Source: Budvicia diplopodorum
Lineage (GTDB): Bacteria > Pseudomonadota > Gammaproteobacteria > Enterobacterales > Enterobacteriaceae
DNA: 36,389 nucleotides
Assembly (NCBI RefSeq): GCF_009800925.1
Contig: NZ_WOYF01000021.1
Coordinates: 1 to 36,389 of the forward strand
Reading direction: 5' to 3'
A program made the translations under genes and the position numbers. Positions 1 through 17,185 of the stretch are shown here, piece by piece (position 1 is the first letter of the stretch; every line of letters begins with the position of its first letter). The notes under the pieces are model-generated. The model was not told the origin of the DNA, did no database searches, and was given only the letters and a program-made list of their open reading frames with translations.

Positions 1-330
1 GATATCGAACGTGGTCAGGTTCTTGCGAAACCAGGTTCAATCAATCCGCATACCCAATTCGTATCAGAAGTTTATATTCTGAGCAAAGATGAAGGTGGCC
101 GTCATACGCCATTCTTCAAAGGCTACCGTCCACAGTTCTACTTCCGTACAACTGACGTGACCGGTACCATCGAACTGCCAGAAGGCGTAGAGATGGTAAT
201 GCCAGGTGACAACATTCAGATGACAGTAACGCTGATTGCCCCAATCGCGATGGACGAAGGCTTACGCTTCGCTATTCGTGAAGGTGGCCGTACCGTTGGT
301 GCGGGCGTTGTTGCTCAAATCATCAAATAA
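1..330 (+). CDS. tufA: Elongation factor Tu, C-terminal part (5' end outside window)
   Basis: The window opens inside an ORF whose last 109 codons match the C-terminal part of EF-Tu, with segments such as [28 protein letters not shown] and the terminal [17 protein letters not shown]-Tu is the GTPase that delivers aminoacyl-tRNA to the ribosomal A site; this part is beta-barrel domain 3, which contacts tRNA and EF-Ts. The position just upstream of the S10 operon is that of the tufA copy (rpsL-rpsG-fusA-tufA) in Enterobacterales. The GTPase domain and the start lie outside the window, so only the 3' end is annotated. Confidence 0.95.
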   Translation, partial: DIERGQVLAKPGSINPHTQFVSEVYILSKDEGGRHTPFFKGYRPQFYFRTTDVTGTIELPEGVEMVMPGDNIQMTVTLIAPIAMDEGLRFAIREGGRTVGAGVVAQIIK

Positions 331-342
331 TAATTGTTGATG

Positions 343-372
343 AAAAAAGGGTGCTTAGGCACCCTTTTTTAT
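343..372. terminator. Intrinsic terminator after tufA, probably bidirectional
   Basis: GGGTGC (349-354), loop TTAG, GCACCC (359-364), preceded by six A and followed by six T. It begins 12 bases after the tufA stop. The symmetric A and T tracts allow it also to stop leftward transcripts from the gene at 527-2182. Confidence 0.9.
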
Positions 373-526
373 TATCCTGAATAAGTTGCTCTGACTTAGC
401 GTCTAAAAATAACCATATTAGAATGCCGGACTAAGACTGAACACCCATTATTACTGGGATTCAGACATGGGCGATTGAGAAATATAAAGCGCAATGGTGC
501 GACTATATATTTTTTCGACGCTTTAG

Positions 527-2182
527 TTATTTACCTGCCGCTTCTAACTCTTGATAAATATAATGTTTATAGCTATCTACTAGCTTTTTATCAGGGCAGT
601 CTGATAGCCGCCCCTGACATAAGTTCCGCATGCGTATATTAGCCTCAAAGAAAGGCGATACGCTTAAGTTTGCTCTTTCGAGGAGCAGACTACTAAGGAA
701 TGATATATCAGTAACGTCTCCAATATTTTTAGCCTGAACTGATGAGAAATTATCGTGCAGGGAGAACTGAGTCAGGTGAGCTGCATCTGGTAGCGTGGTG
801 TCATATGTATCATTCCAACCAATATTTGGCTGATGATCGCCAAAATAGAGGAACATAGTTGGTTTCTCTCTGGTACTTACAAAGTTTGTAAAACTTTGGG
901 TCGCGCGATCCAATAACTCAATTTTGCCAATATAGTGACTCAGTGCACCTGCAATATTACGGTCATTAATTGATTTGTCTATTTGATAATCATCAGAATG
1001 TTTTGTGTCATAAGGTCCGTGTTCGTTCATGGTAAGAACGAAAATAAAGACAGGCTTATCTGAGTATTGCTTCAGAACTTCTTTTACATAGCTAAGCATT
1101 GTGTCAGTAGGGATTTGCCACAGATTGTCGTCCAGATCTGCTGGATATCCTAGCTCTTGAGGCTGAATAATTAGGTCAATTCCCAAGTTTTTATAGGTCG
1201 GACCGGCATTATAGTTCTGCTTAGACATTGGGGTTAAAACGACGGTGTAGTAACCATTCTTCTTTAGTTCGCTAAATATACTGTTCTTGATATGCGGAGC
1301 AACGGTATAGAAAACAGAATTCTTACGAAATGTGAAATCATCAGTATCTAAGCCAGTGAGTAATGAAAACTCTGACAGCCAAGTACCCCCGCCGAATGTT
1401 TGCACTCGAAGTTTGCTATTAGCCCGGATCGTATCAGTAAGTGAAAACATCCCAAACGTTGGAAGATTCACCCCCGGAAGGTGGTAAAGATTCGGGTTAA
1501 CGGTAGATTCCTGCAGCATAACGATGATATCAGGTTTATTAGTTTCTAATTCTGGCTGATATGTGAATTCTTTTCTTGATAAAAAATAGCTAGATGATTC
1601 CTCATATTGGGGGGCCTGATAATACATTTGCTGTGCTGATAAAAAGATATTAACAATCGTACCTTTCCCTTTGGGGAGTGATGCCTGCCAGCGTTCAATA
1701 TTATTCCTATTCTGGCTAACGTGTGTGATGCCTGCTATTAAGCCAAGCATAATGCAGAGTGATAATAAACGCAGAGAACGAGTACGCTTAGGCTCTGCTA
1801 AATAGAGAAAAACGTTCAGAACGATTAGTAAAACTAGGCCGATAAGACCCACTGATGCTAAGGGATAGTGAAGTAATGTACCAAAGTTCGATGGGTCAAG
1901 GGCAACGCTAACATCCTGAAAAAAGATCCTTTCTTTATAGTAATGGACTTTTATCTGATTAAGCAGCTGGAGGCTAACTATCAAGGTGCTGGTGATGCCT
2001 AGTGAAAGTTTAATTCTGCCGGTTAAGAAAATAAAAAAAGTGAGTATAGATAAAAAGAAAGCGTAGGAAATAAAACCGACATAAGAGAACTCAAACCGGG
2101 TGCTACATACGACAAGCGCGGCAAGAGTAATAAGGAATAGGTAAATTGTAGATGGAATTTTTTTGTTATTTAGCAAAAGCAT
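527..2182 (-). CDS. Membrane sulfatase-fold transferase (LtaS/OpgB-like phosphoglycerol or phosphoethanolamine transferase)
   Basis: A 551-residue protein with about five hydrophobic helices in the first 155 residues (roughly 11-28, 34-54, 60-76, 108-128, 137-154), then a large soluble alkaline-phosphatase/sulfatase domain (PF00884), expected to be periplasmic. Likely metal and nucleophile residues are visible: E225 in MLQEST, T267 in GGGTWLSEF, H388 in NEHGPYD, and D449-H450 in YFGDHQP. This is the arrangement of LtaS, OpgB and related enzymes that move phosphoglycerol or phosphoethanolamine from phospholipid onto a glycan or lipid. The acceptor cannot be deduced. It lies alone and leftward between tufA and the S10 operon, where E. 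coli has bfd/bfr and neighbours. Start ATG at 2182; the ribosome binding site is weak. Confidence 0.8.
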   Translation of the reverse strand: MLLLNNKKIPSTIYLFLITLAALVVCSTRFEFSYVGFISYAFFLSILTFFIFLTGRIKLSLGITSTLIVSLQLLNQIKVHYYKERIFFQDVSVALDPSNFGTLLHYPLASVGLIGLVLLIVLNVFLYLAEPKRTRSLRLLSLCIMLGLIAGITHVSQNRNNIERWQASLPKGKGTIVNIFLSAQQMYYQAPQYEESSSYFLSRKEFTYQPELETNKPDIIVMLQESTVNPNLYHLPGVNLPTFGMFSLTDTIRANSKLRVQTFGGGTWLSEFSLLTGLDTDDFTFRKNSVFYTVAPHIKNSIFSELKKNGYYTVVLTPMSKQNYNAGPTYKNLGIDLIIQPQELGYPADLDDNLWQIPTDTMLSYVKEVLKQYSDKPVFIFVLTMNEHGPYDTKHSDDYQIDKSINDRNIAGALSHYIGKIELLDRATQSFTNFVSTREKPTMFLYFGDHQPNIGWNDTYDTTLPDAAHLTQFSLHDNFSSVQAKNIGDVTDISFLSSLLLERANLSVSPFFEANIRMRNLCQGRLSDCPDKKLVDSYKHYIYQELEAAGK

Positions 2183-2372
2183 ATTTATTATCTATTTGAT
2201 ATCAATCGTTAATTATTTAGGACTTTCAAAATGGGATGATGTTCAGCAATTTTCACCATTTAATGGGAAGTCCCTCGCTCATATAGGTGGAACATTATAA
2301 ATTACTTTGCTCAAAGCGTATCAATGAATGTGATGTTTTAGCGTTAGTGGTGAATTTAATCCCAGATACCGC

Positions 2373-2400
2373 TTGCGCTGAGGGCTCAGATCTGTAAAAT
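2373..2400 (+). promoter_or_regulatory. Candidate S10 operon promoter
   Basis: TTGCGC (2373-2378), 16 bases, TAAAAT (2395-2400), followed by a G+C-rich stretch GCTCAGGCC, the discriminator type expected of stringently controlled ribosomal promoters. A start near 2407 gives a leader of about 195 bases, close to the roughly 170-base leader known for E. coli S10. A second TATAAG at 2430-2435 lacks a convincing -35. Confidence 0.5.
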
Positions 2401-2406
2401 GCTCAG

Positions 2407-2914
<508 letters not shown>

Positions 2915-2943
2915 TCAGGTCATTCGATTGAGAGGTTGAAACA

Positions 2944-4494
<1,551 letters not shown>

Positions 4495-4507
4495 GTCGGA
4501 GGATTGA

Positions 4508-5338
<831 letters not shown>

Positions 5339-5349
5339 TTAGAGGATAA

Positions 5350-5631
<282 letters not shown>

Positions 5632-5636
5632 GGTAG

Positions 5637-7565
<1,929 letters not shown>

Positions 7566-7589
7566 TACAGTACGCTTTCTTAAATAAGA

Positions 7590-7622
7590 TAAACGGCTCA
7601 GAAGACGAGCCGTTTATTTTTT
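7590..7622 (+). terminator. Intrinsic terminator of the S10 operon
   Basis: TAAACGGCTC (7590-7599), loop AGAAGAC, GAGCCGTTTA (7607-7616), then a run of T. It starts 25 bases after the rpsQ stop and separates the S10 and spc transcription units. Confidence 0.92.
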
Positions 7623-7660
7623 CTACCCAACATCTGAAACCGGTGTTATAATGCCGCGCC
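7620..7660 (+). promoter_or_regulatory. spc operon promoter
   Basis: A perfect TATAAT (7647-7652) with TGTTATAAT context, followed by the G+C-rich discriminator GCCGCGCCC, a signature of promoters under ppGpp control. No good -35 is seen at 17 bases, so activity probably depends on the -10 and upstream contacts. The leader after it holds a small hairpin GACCC-GTGA-GGGTC (7684-7697). Confidence 0.75.
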
Positions 7661-7715
7661 CTGATGTATGGGGGTTTTTAAACGACCCGTGAGGGTCCTT
7701 AGTAGTTGACATTAG

Positions 7716-8424
<709 letters not shown>

Positions 8425-8438
8425 TTTGGAGTAGTACG

Positions 8439-9297
<859 letters not shown>

Positions 9298-9322
9298 TAT
9301 CACCATTGAATCACGGGAGTAG

Positions 9323-9721
<399 letters not shown>

Positions 9722-9735
9722 TTAGGAGGAATACA

Positions 9736-10269
9736 ATGTCTCGTGTTGCAAAAACACCCGTCGTTATTCCTGCTGGCGTAGAGGTAAAACTCAGCGGTCA
9801 GGTTATAACAATTAAGGGTAAAAACGGCGAGCTGTCTCGTACAGTCCATGATGCCGTTGAAGTTAAACAGGAAAATAATGCAATTTCTTTCGCTCCGCGT
9901 GAAGGTTTTGCTGACGGATGGGCCCAAGCGGGTACCGTGCGTTCACTGGTTAACGGAATGGTTATCGGTGTTACTGAAGGCTTCACTAAGAAGCTACAGC
10001 TGGTAGGCGTAGGCTATCGTGCTGCAGTTAAAGGCAACGTGGTGAATTTAGCCTTAGGCTTTTCTCATCCAGTTGAACACCAACTGCCAGCAGGCATAAC
10101 CGCTGAGTGTCCGACCCAAACTGAAATCGTGCTGAAAGGCGTAGATAAACAAGTTATCGGTCAGATCGCAGCAGAATTGCGTGCCTACCGTCGTCCTGAG
10201 CCTTATAAAGGCAAGGGTGTCCGTTACGCCGACGAAGTCGTGCGTACCAAAGAGGCTAAGAAGAAGTAA
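9736..10269 (+). CDS. rplF: 50S ribosomal protein L6
   Basis: 177 residues with two similar alpha/beta domains; the C-terminal signature [11 protein letters not shown] is present. L6 lies near the sarcin-ricin loop and the factor-binding site. A strong AGGAGGA precedes the ATG. Confidence 0.97.
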   Translation: MSRVAKTPVVIPAGVEVKLSGQVITIKGKNGELSRTVHDAVEVKQENNAISFAPREGFADGWAQAGTVRSLVNGMVIGVTEGFTKKLQLVGVGYRAAVKGNVVNLALGFSHPVEHQLPAGITAECPTQTEIVLKGVDKQVIGQIAAELRAYRRPEPYKGKGVRYADEVVRTKEAKKK

Positions 10270-10278
10270 GGTAACACT

Positions 10279-10632
10279 ATGGATAAGAAAGCAGCTCGTA
10301 TCCGTCGTGCGACCCGCGCACGTCGCAAGATTAAAGAACTGTGTGCGACTCGCCTGGTGGTTCACCGTACTCCGCGTCATATTTATGCGCAGATTATCGC
10401 ACCGAACGGTTCGGAAGTTCTGGCAGCCGCTTCTACGTTAGAAAAGGCTATTACAGAGCAGTTGAAGTATACCGGAAACAAAGATGCCGCAGCAGCTGTA
10501 GGTAAAGCTATTGCTGAGCGCGCACTGGCCAAAGAGATTACGAAAGTATCTTTTGACCGTTCTGGTTTCCAATATCATGGTAGAGTCCAGGCGCTGGCAG
10601 ATGCTGCCCGCGAAGCTGGCCTTCAGTTCTAA
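10279..10632 (+). CDS. rplR: 50S ribosomal protein L18
   Basis: 117 residues, beginning [19 protein letters not shown], an arginine-rich arm that binds 5S rRNA. The C-terminal signature [20 protein letters not shown] is intact. It follows rplF by 9 bases. Confidence 0.97.
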   Translation: MDKKAARIRRATRARRKIKELCATRLVVHRTPRHIYAQIIAPNGSEVLAAASTLEKAITEQLKYTGNKDAAAAVGKAIAERALAKEITKVSFDRSGFQYHGRVQALADAAREAGLQF

Positions 10633-10637
10633 GGTAG

Positions 10638-11147
<510 letters not shown>

Positions 11148-11153
11148 TTAGCA

Positions 11154-11333
11154 ATGGCAAAGACTATTAAAGTTACTCAAATTCGCAGCTCTATTGGCCG
11201 CTTGCCTAAGCATAAGGCAACGCTGGTTGGTTTGGGTCTGCGTCGTATCGGTCACACCGTAGAGCGCGAGGATACTCCTGCTGTACGTGGCATGATCAAC
11301 CTAGTTTCTTACATGCTTAAAGTGGAGGAGTAA
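11154..11333 (+). CDS. rpmD: 50S ribosomal protein L30
   Basis: A 59-residue ORF beginning [20 protein letters not shown] and ending [13 protein letters not shown]. It has the usual L30 length and its canonical place between rpsE and rplO, 6 bases after rpsE and 3 before rplO. L30 binds 23S and 5S rRNA near the central protuberance. Confidence 0.97.
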   Translation: MAKTIKVTQIRSSIGRLPKHKATLVGLGLRRIGHTVEREDTPAVRGMINLVSYMLKVEE

Positions 11334-11336
11334 GAG

Positions 11337-11771
11337 ATGCGTTTAAATACTCTGGCTCCGGCCGAAGGCTCTAAACAAGCTCCTAAGCGCGTAGGTCGTG
11401 GTATTGGTTCTGGCCTAGGCAAAACTGCTGGTCGTGGTCACAAAGGTCAGAACTCACGTTCTGGCGGTGGCGTACGTCGTGGTTTTGAAGGCGGCCAAAT
11501 GCCATTATACCGTCGTTTACCGAAATTCGGTTTCACTTCTCGTAAAGCAATGGTTACGGCAGAAGTTCGTCTGTCTGAACTGGCTCAAGTAGAAGGCGAG
11601 GTTATTGACCTGAACACGCTGAAAGCTGCAAACGTAGTTGGTGTACAGATTGAGTTCGCGAAAGTTATGCTTTCAGGTGAAATCAATCGTCCGGTAACTT
11701 TGCGCGGTCTGCGTGTCACCAAAGGCGCTCGTGCTGCAATCGAAGCTGCTGGCGGGAAAATTGAGGAATAA
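11337..11771 (+). CDS. rplO: 50S ribosomal protein L15
   Basis: 144 residues. The glycine- and arginine-rich N-terminal extension ([20 protein letters not shown]) penetrates 23S rRNA. L15 is a late assembly protein of the 50S body. The start ATG is three bases after the rpmD stop; the rpmD end (GTGGAGGAG) supplies the ribosome binding site. Confidence 0.97.
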   Translation: MRLNTLAPAEGSKQAPKRVGRGIGSGLGKTAGRGHKGQNSRSGGGVRRGFEGGQMPLYRRLPKFGFTSRKAMVTAEVRLSELAQVEGEVIDLNTLKAANVVGVQIEFAKVMLSGEINRPVTLRGLRVTKGARAAIEAAGGKIEE

Positions 11772-11778
11772 GTAGCAG

Positions 11779-13107
11779 ATGGCTAAGCAACCAGGATTAG
11801 ATTTTCAAAGTGCAAAGGGCGGAATAGGTGAGCTAAAGCGCAGACTCTTATTTGTTGTCGGTGCGTTAATCGTCTTCCGTATTGGCTCTTTTATTCCAAT
11901 CCCTGGTATTGACGCCACTGTGCTTGCTAAGTTAGTCGAACAACAGAGAGGCACTATCATTGACATGTTTAACATGTTCTCTGGTGGTGCCCTCAGTCGT
12001 GCTTCTGTCTTTGCACTAGGTATTATGCCGTATATTTCGGCCTCTATTATCGTGCAGCTGTTAACTGTGGTTCATCCTAAGTTAGCGGAATTGAAGAAAG
12101 AAGGAGAGTCTGGCCGTCGTAAGATTAGCCAGTACACTCGATATGGCACGTTGGTTCTGGCCATATTTCAGGCGGTTGGTATTGCTACCGGCCTACCGAA
12201 TATGGGAATGCCGGGTCTGGTAATTAATCCAGGATTTGCATTCTACTTTACTGCTGTTGTTAGCTTGGTTACCGGGACAATGTTCCTGATGTGGCTAGGT
12301 GAGCAAGTGACAGAACGAGGTATCGGTAACGGTATTTCGATCATCATTTTTGCAGGTATTGTCGCCGGATTACCTCCAGCTATTGGACAGACTATCGAGC
12401 AAGCTCGGCAGGGTACCTTACATGTTCTTCTGCTGCTATTGGTTGCGGTTTTAGTATTCGCAGTGACCTTTATTGTTGTGTTTGTTGAGCGTGGTCAGCG
12501 TCGTATCGTCGTTAACTATGCTAAACGCCAACAGGGCCGCCGCGTTTATGCTGCACAAAGTACTCATTTACCGTTGAAAGTGAATATGGCCGGTGTAATA
12601 CCTGCAATCTTTGCTTCAAGTATCATTCTGTTCCCTGCGACAATAGCCTCATGGTTCGGTGGTGGTACTGGCTGGAACTGGTTGTCAACGATTTCTACAA
12701 ATTTGCAACCCGGACAGCCACTTTATGTGTTACTCTATGCGGCCGCGATCATATTCTTCTGTTTCTTCTATACAGCGTTGGTTTTTAATCCTCGTGAAAC
12801 AGCAGATAACCTGAAGAAGTCCGGTGCGTTTGTACCAGGGATTCGTCCGGGAGAGCAAACGGCTAAATATATCGATAAAGTAATGACTCGCTTAACTTTC
12901 GTTGGTGCCATGTACATTACTTTTATCTGCCTGATCCCGGAGTTTATGCGTGATGCAATGAAAGTACCTTTCAACTTTGGTGGTACTTCTCTACTTATCG
13001 TAGTTGTCGTCATCATGGACTTTATGGCTCAAGTGCAAACTCTGATGATGTCGAGTCAATATGAGTCTGCATTGAAGAAAGCAAACCTGAAGGGCTATAG
13101 CCGTTAA
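11779..13107 (+). CDS. secY: SecYEG translocase subunit SecY
   Basis: 442 residues with about ten transmembrane helices. SecY forms the protein-conducting channel of the inner membrane, working with SecE, SecG and SecA. Conserved elements include the plug/TM2 region ([20 protein letters not shown]) and the cytoplasmic loops used by SecA and ribosomes ([31 protein letters not shown]). As in other bacteria it is translated from the spc mRNA, 7 bases after rplO. Confidence 0.98.
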   Translation: MAKQPGLDFQSAKGGIGELKRRLLFVVGALIVFRIGSFIPIPGIDATVLAKLVEQQRGTIIDMFNMFSGGALSRASVFALGIMPYISASIIVQLLTVVHPKLAELKKEGESGRRKISQYTRYGTLVLAIFQAVGIATGLPNMGMPGLVINPGFAFYFTAVVSLVTGTMFLMWLGEQVTERGIGNGISIIIFAGIVAGLPPAIGQTIEQARQGTLHVLLLLLVAVLVFAVTFIVVFVERGQRRIVVNYAKRQQGRRVYAAQSTHLPLKVNMAGVIPAIFASSIILFPATIASWFGGGTGWNWLSTISTNLQPGQPLYVLLYAAAIIFFCFFYTALVFNPRETADNLKKSGAFVPGIRPGEQTAKYIDKVMTRLTFVGAMYITFICLIPEFMRDAMKVPFNFGGTSLLIVVVVIMDFMAQVQTLMMSSQYESALKKANLKGYSR

Positions 13108-13141
13108 TTCAGGCTAGCTTGAGAAGTTACGGAGAGTTAAA

Positions 13142-13255
13142 ATGAAAGTTCGTGCTTCCGTCAAGAAGTTATGTCGTAACTGCAAAATCATTAAACGTCA
13201 CGGCGTTGTTCGTGTGATTTGCGTTGAACCAAAACATAAACAGCGTCAAGGCTGA
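13142..13255 (+). CDS. rpmJ: 50S ribosomal protein L36, zinc-ribbon form
   Basis: A 37-residue [18 protein letters not shown]... ending EPKHKQRQG. Zinc ligands are C11, C14, C27 and H32 (CxxC...CX4H). It is one residue shorter than E. coli L36 between the last Cys and His as I recall that sequence, matching the more common form. It is the last spc gene, preceded by GGAGAG. Confidence 0.95.
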   Translation: MKVRASVKKLCRNCKIIKRHGVVRVICVEPKHKQRQG

Positions 13256-13283
13256 TTATTGTTAGTGTTTTGACATATTTCTC

Positions 13284-13312
13284 TTGCAAAGTGTGATTGA
13301 GCTGGCTAGATT
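13284..13312 (+). promoter_or_regulatory. alpha operon promoter
   Basis: TTGCAA (13284-13289), 17 bases, TAGATT (13307-13312), giving a start near 13319 and a leader of about 93 bases, close to the E. coli alpha leader. A hairpin GATTG..GCTGGCTA / TAGCCAGCCAATC (13295-13324) followed by four T overlaps the promoter and may partly terminate spc transcripts. Confidence 0.6.
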
Positions 13313-13318
13313 AGCCAG

Positions 13319-13420
13319 CCAATCTTTTGTATGTGATGGCAACATTATTTGAGTATCCTGAAAACGGGCTTTTCAGAGTAGTGTTGCTGTATAAAATAGT
13401 AGGAGTGCATAGTGGCCCGT
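13319..13420 (+). promoter_or_regulatory. alpha operon leader pseudoknot (S4 operator)
   Basis: An inner hairpin CTGAAAA (13358-13364) / TTTTCAG (13370-13376) lies inside an outer pairing GCAACA (13339-13344) / TGTTGC (13382-13387), just before the GTG start of rpsM. In E. coli a nested pseudoknot here binds S4, which traps the 30S subunit and represses the operon. Arrangement and position match; the pairing of the loop with the start region was not worked out in detail. Confidence 0.65.
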
Positions 13421-13768
13421 ATAGCAGGCATTAACATTCCTGATCATAAGCATACCGTAATCGCATTAACTGCGATCTTCGGAATTGGCAAAACCCGCTC
13501 ACAGTCTATCTGTGTTGCTAGTGGTATTGCTGAAAGTGTGAAGATCAGTGAACTGTCTGAAGAGCAAATTGAAAAGCTGCGTGACGAAGTTGCCAAGTAT
13601 ACTGTAGAAGGCGATCTACGTCGTGAAGTTACCATGAGCATCAAGCGTCTTATGGACCTCGGTTGCTATCGTGGTATGCGTCACCGTCGTGGTCTGCCGG
13701 TTCGCGGTCAGCGTACTAAAACTAACGCCCGTACCCGTAAGGGTCCGCGTAAACCGATCAAGAAATAA
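13412..13768 (+). CDS. rpsM: 30S ribosomal protein S13
   Basis: 118 residues from a GTG start (GTGGCCCGTATAGCAGGC), the start also used in E. coli; AGGAG precedes it. S13 has the helix-two-turns-helix rRNA-binding region and the basic C-terminal tail ([20 protein letters not shown]) that contacts P-site tRNA. First gene of the alpha operon; the start lies in the S4-regulated pseudoknot. Confidence 0.97.
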   Translation: MARIAGINIPDHKHTVIALTAIFGIGKTRSQSICVASGIAESVKISELSEEQIEKLRDEVAKYTVEGDLRREVTMSIKRLMDLGCYRGMRHRRGLPVRGQRTKTNARTRKGPRKPIKK

Positions 13769-13781
13769 TCGGGGTGATTGA

Positions 13782-14174
<393 letters not shown>

Positions 14175-14190
14175 CCGCCACTGCTTTTAG

Positions 14191-14829
<639 letters not shown>

Positions 14830-14854
14830 AGTTTAGTACCAAAGAGAGGACACA

Positions 14855-15844
14855 ATGCAGGGTTCTGTGACAGAGTTTCTAAAACCACGCCTAGTAGATA
14901 TCGAGCAAATTAGTTCGACTCACGCTAAGGTGACCCTTGAGCCGTTAGAGCGTGGCTTCGGCCATACTTTAGGTAACGCATTACGCCGCATTTTGCTTTC
15001 GTCTATGCCGGGGTGTGCGGTAACTGAAGTTGAGATTGATGGTGTACTACATGAGTACAGCACCAAAGAAGGCGTACAGGAAGATATCCTGGAAATCCTG
15101 CTCAACCTGAAAGGGCTGGCGGTGAAAGTTCATGGTAAAGATGAAGTTATTCTTAGCTTGAATAAGTCTGGCATTGGCCCTGTGACTGCAGCCGACATTA
15201 CCCATGATGGGGATGTTGAAGTCGTCAAACCTCAGCACTTAATCTGCCACCTTACTGATGAGAACGCATCTATTAGTATGCGTATCAAGGTTCAGCGTGG
15301 TCGTGGTTATGTGCCGGCTTCTGCCCGTATTCATACGGAAGAAGATGAGCGTCCAATAGGTCGTCTGTTGGTTGACGCATGCTACAGCCCGGTAGAGCGT
15401 ATTGCCTACAATGTTGAAGCAGCGCGTGTAGAACAGCGTACTGACTTGGATAAGCTGGTCATCGAGATGGAAACTAACGGTACAATTGACCCGGAAGAGT
15501 CGATTCGCCGTGCGGCTACCATCCTAGCTGAACAACTTGAAGCTTTTGTTGATTTACGTGATGTACGTCAACCAGAAGTTAAAGAAGAGAAGCCTGAGTT
15601 CGATCCGATCCTGCTACGCCCTGTTGACGATCTGGAACTGACTGTCCGCTCCGCTAACTGCCTCAAGGCAGAAGCTATCCACTACATCGGTGATCTGGTA
15701 CAGCGTACTGAAGTTGAGTTGTTAAAAACTCCTAACTTAGGTAAGAAATCTCTTACTGAGATTAAAGATGTGCTGGCATCTCGTGGTTTGTCTCTGGGCA
15801 TGCGCCTAGAAAACTGGCCACCTGCTAGCATTGCTGACGAGTAA
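14855..15844 (+). CDS. rpoA: RNA polymerase alpha subunit
   Basis: 329 residues. The N-terminal domain (1 to about 235) dimerises and binds beta and beta-prime; [20 protein letters not shown] carries the assembly contacts. A short linker leads to the C-terminal domain, with R265 in [19 protein letters not shown] for UP-element and activator contact. Standard position between rpsD and rplQ. AGAGAGGA precedes the ATG. Confidence 0.99.
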
Positions 15845-15860
15845 CCGGATCGCAGGTTAA

Positions 15861-16274
<414 letters not shown>

Positions 16275-16287
16275 TCTATAGCTGTGT

Positions 16288-16315
16288 AAAAAAGCCGGGT
16301 TATCCCGGCTTTTTT
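16288..16315 (+). terminator. Intrinsic terminator of the alpha operon
   Basis: AAAAAAGCCGGG, loop TTAT, CCCGGCTTTTTT: a 12-bp perfect stem ending in six T, 13 bases after the rplQ stop. The symmetric stem could work in both directions. Confidence 0.93.
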
Positions 16316-16416
16316 ACGTCTATAATTTGTTTGTGACGAAATATATATCGTTATCGCTTTATCTATTGGTATTATCTATATAGTGGAATAGGCATTTCTG
16401 AGTTAAAGGGGGTTTT

Positions 16417-16857
16417 ATGTTTCGCATCGGTCAACTTGCTAAGCTAGCCAACGTCACCCCAGATACCATTCGTTATTATGAAAAGCAGGGCATGATGTCC
16501 CACGATGGTCGAACTGAAGGCGGTTATCGCCTTTACACTGAGCAGGATCTTCAGCGTTTGAAGTTTATCCGTTATGCTAAACAGCTGGGTTTTACTCTGG
16601 AATCTATTGCTGAGTTGCTTTCAATTCGCGTTGAACCTGAACAACATACCTGTCAGGAATCAAAATCCATCGTTCAGTCTCAGCTTGAAGTCGTGGAGCG
16701 GAAACTACGTGAATTAGAGCTCATGCGGGTTTCTTTACAGCGGTTGAGCGATGCCTGTTGCGGCAGTATTCATAGCAGTGCTTATTGTTCTATTCTTGAA
16801 GCCTTAGAACATGGCGCGATGAATGAACTACCAAGAATAGATTTACGCAGCCAATAG
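16417..16857 (+). CDS. zntR: Zn(II)-responsive MerR-family regulator
   Basis: 146 residues, a few longer than E. coli ZntR. An N-terminal MerR winged helix (FRIGQLAKLANVTPDTIRYY) is followed by a long coiled-coil dimerisation helix and a metal-binding C-terminus. All known ZntR zinc ligands are in place: C79 (HTC), C114-C115 (ACC), H119 and C124 (YCS). ZntR activates the zinc exporter gene zntA, which is not in this window. E. coli has yhdN between rplQ and zntR; it is absent here. Confidence 0.96.
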   Translation: MFRIGQLAKLANVTPDTIRYYEKQGMMSHDGRTEGGYRLYTEQDLQRLKFIRYAKQLGFTLESIAELLSIRVEPEQHTCQESKSIVQSQLEVVERKLRELELMRVSLQRLSDACCGSIHSSAYCSILEALEHGAMNELPRIDLRSQ

Positions 16858-16935
16858 CCAATCGGGTATTTATGGAGTATTATGCGGCGGTTTTATCATC
16901 AAGCTAATTTTTAATCAGAGTACAGCGAGGTTTAA

Positions 16936-17142
16936 ATGTCTAAATATCAGCACAGAAAAGGGGTTATACGGGATAATGCATTACATGCCCTCTTGCATGA
17001 TCCATTATTTCATCAGCGGGTAGAGAGAAAAGTGAAAGGAAAAGGAAGCTATCAGCGTAAAGCGAAATATGTAGGTAAAATGAGCCAAGAGGCTGGATAT
17101 AAGAAGATTCTAAGCGTCTTTTTATCTCCAGCCTTCTGTTAA
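16936..17142 (+). CDS. arfA: Alternative ribosome-rescue factor A
   Basis: 68 codons. The N-terminal part (MSKYQHRKGVIRDNALHALL, then HDPLFHQRV and KGKGSYQRKAK) is the conserved ArfA region that recruits RF2 to ribosomes stalled on mRNA lacking a stop codon. After about residue 48 the sequence diverges and becomes hydrophobic, as expected for the tail that is normally lost. The hairpin at 17091-17133 lies inside the reading frame. GCGAGG precedes the ATG. Confidence 0.93.
   Translation: MSKYQHRKGVIRDNALHALLHDPLFHQRVERKVKGKGSYQRKAKYVGKMSQEAGYKKILSVFLSPAFC
17091..17133 (+). promoter_or_regulatory. arfA intragenic hairpin (cleavage/termination signal making a nonstop mRNA)
   Basis: GGCTGGA (17091-17097) pairs with TCCAGCC (17127-17133); after one mismatch, ATAAGAAGA (17099-17107) pairs with TCTTTTTAT (17117-17125) through one G-T pair. 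This 16-bp stem lies at codons 52-66, before the stop. In E. coli, RNase III cleavage or termination at such a hairpin makes arfA mRNA nonstop, so ArfA is tagged and degraded while tmRNA works and accumulates only when tmRNA fails. Confidence 0.8.
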
Positions 17143-17185
17143 TTAGGTACTATATATTATCCTGATAAAGCAACATGTTTACTAA

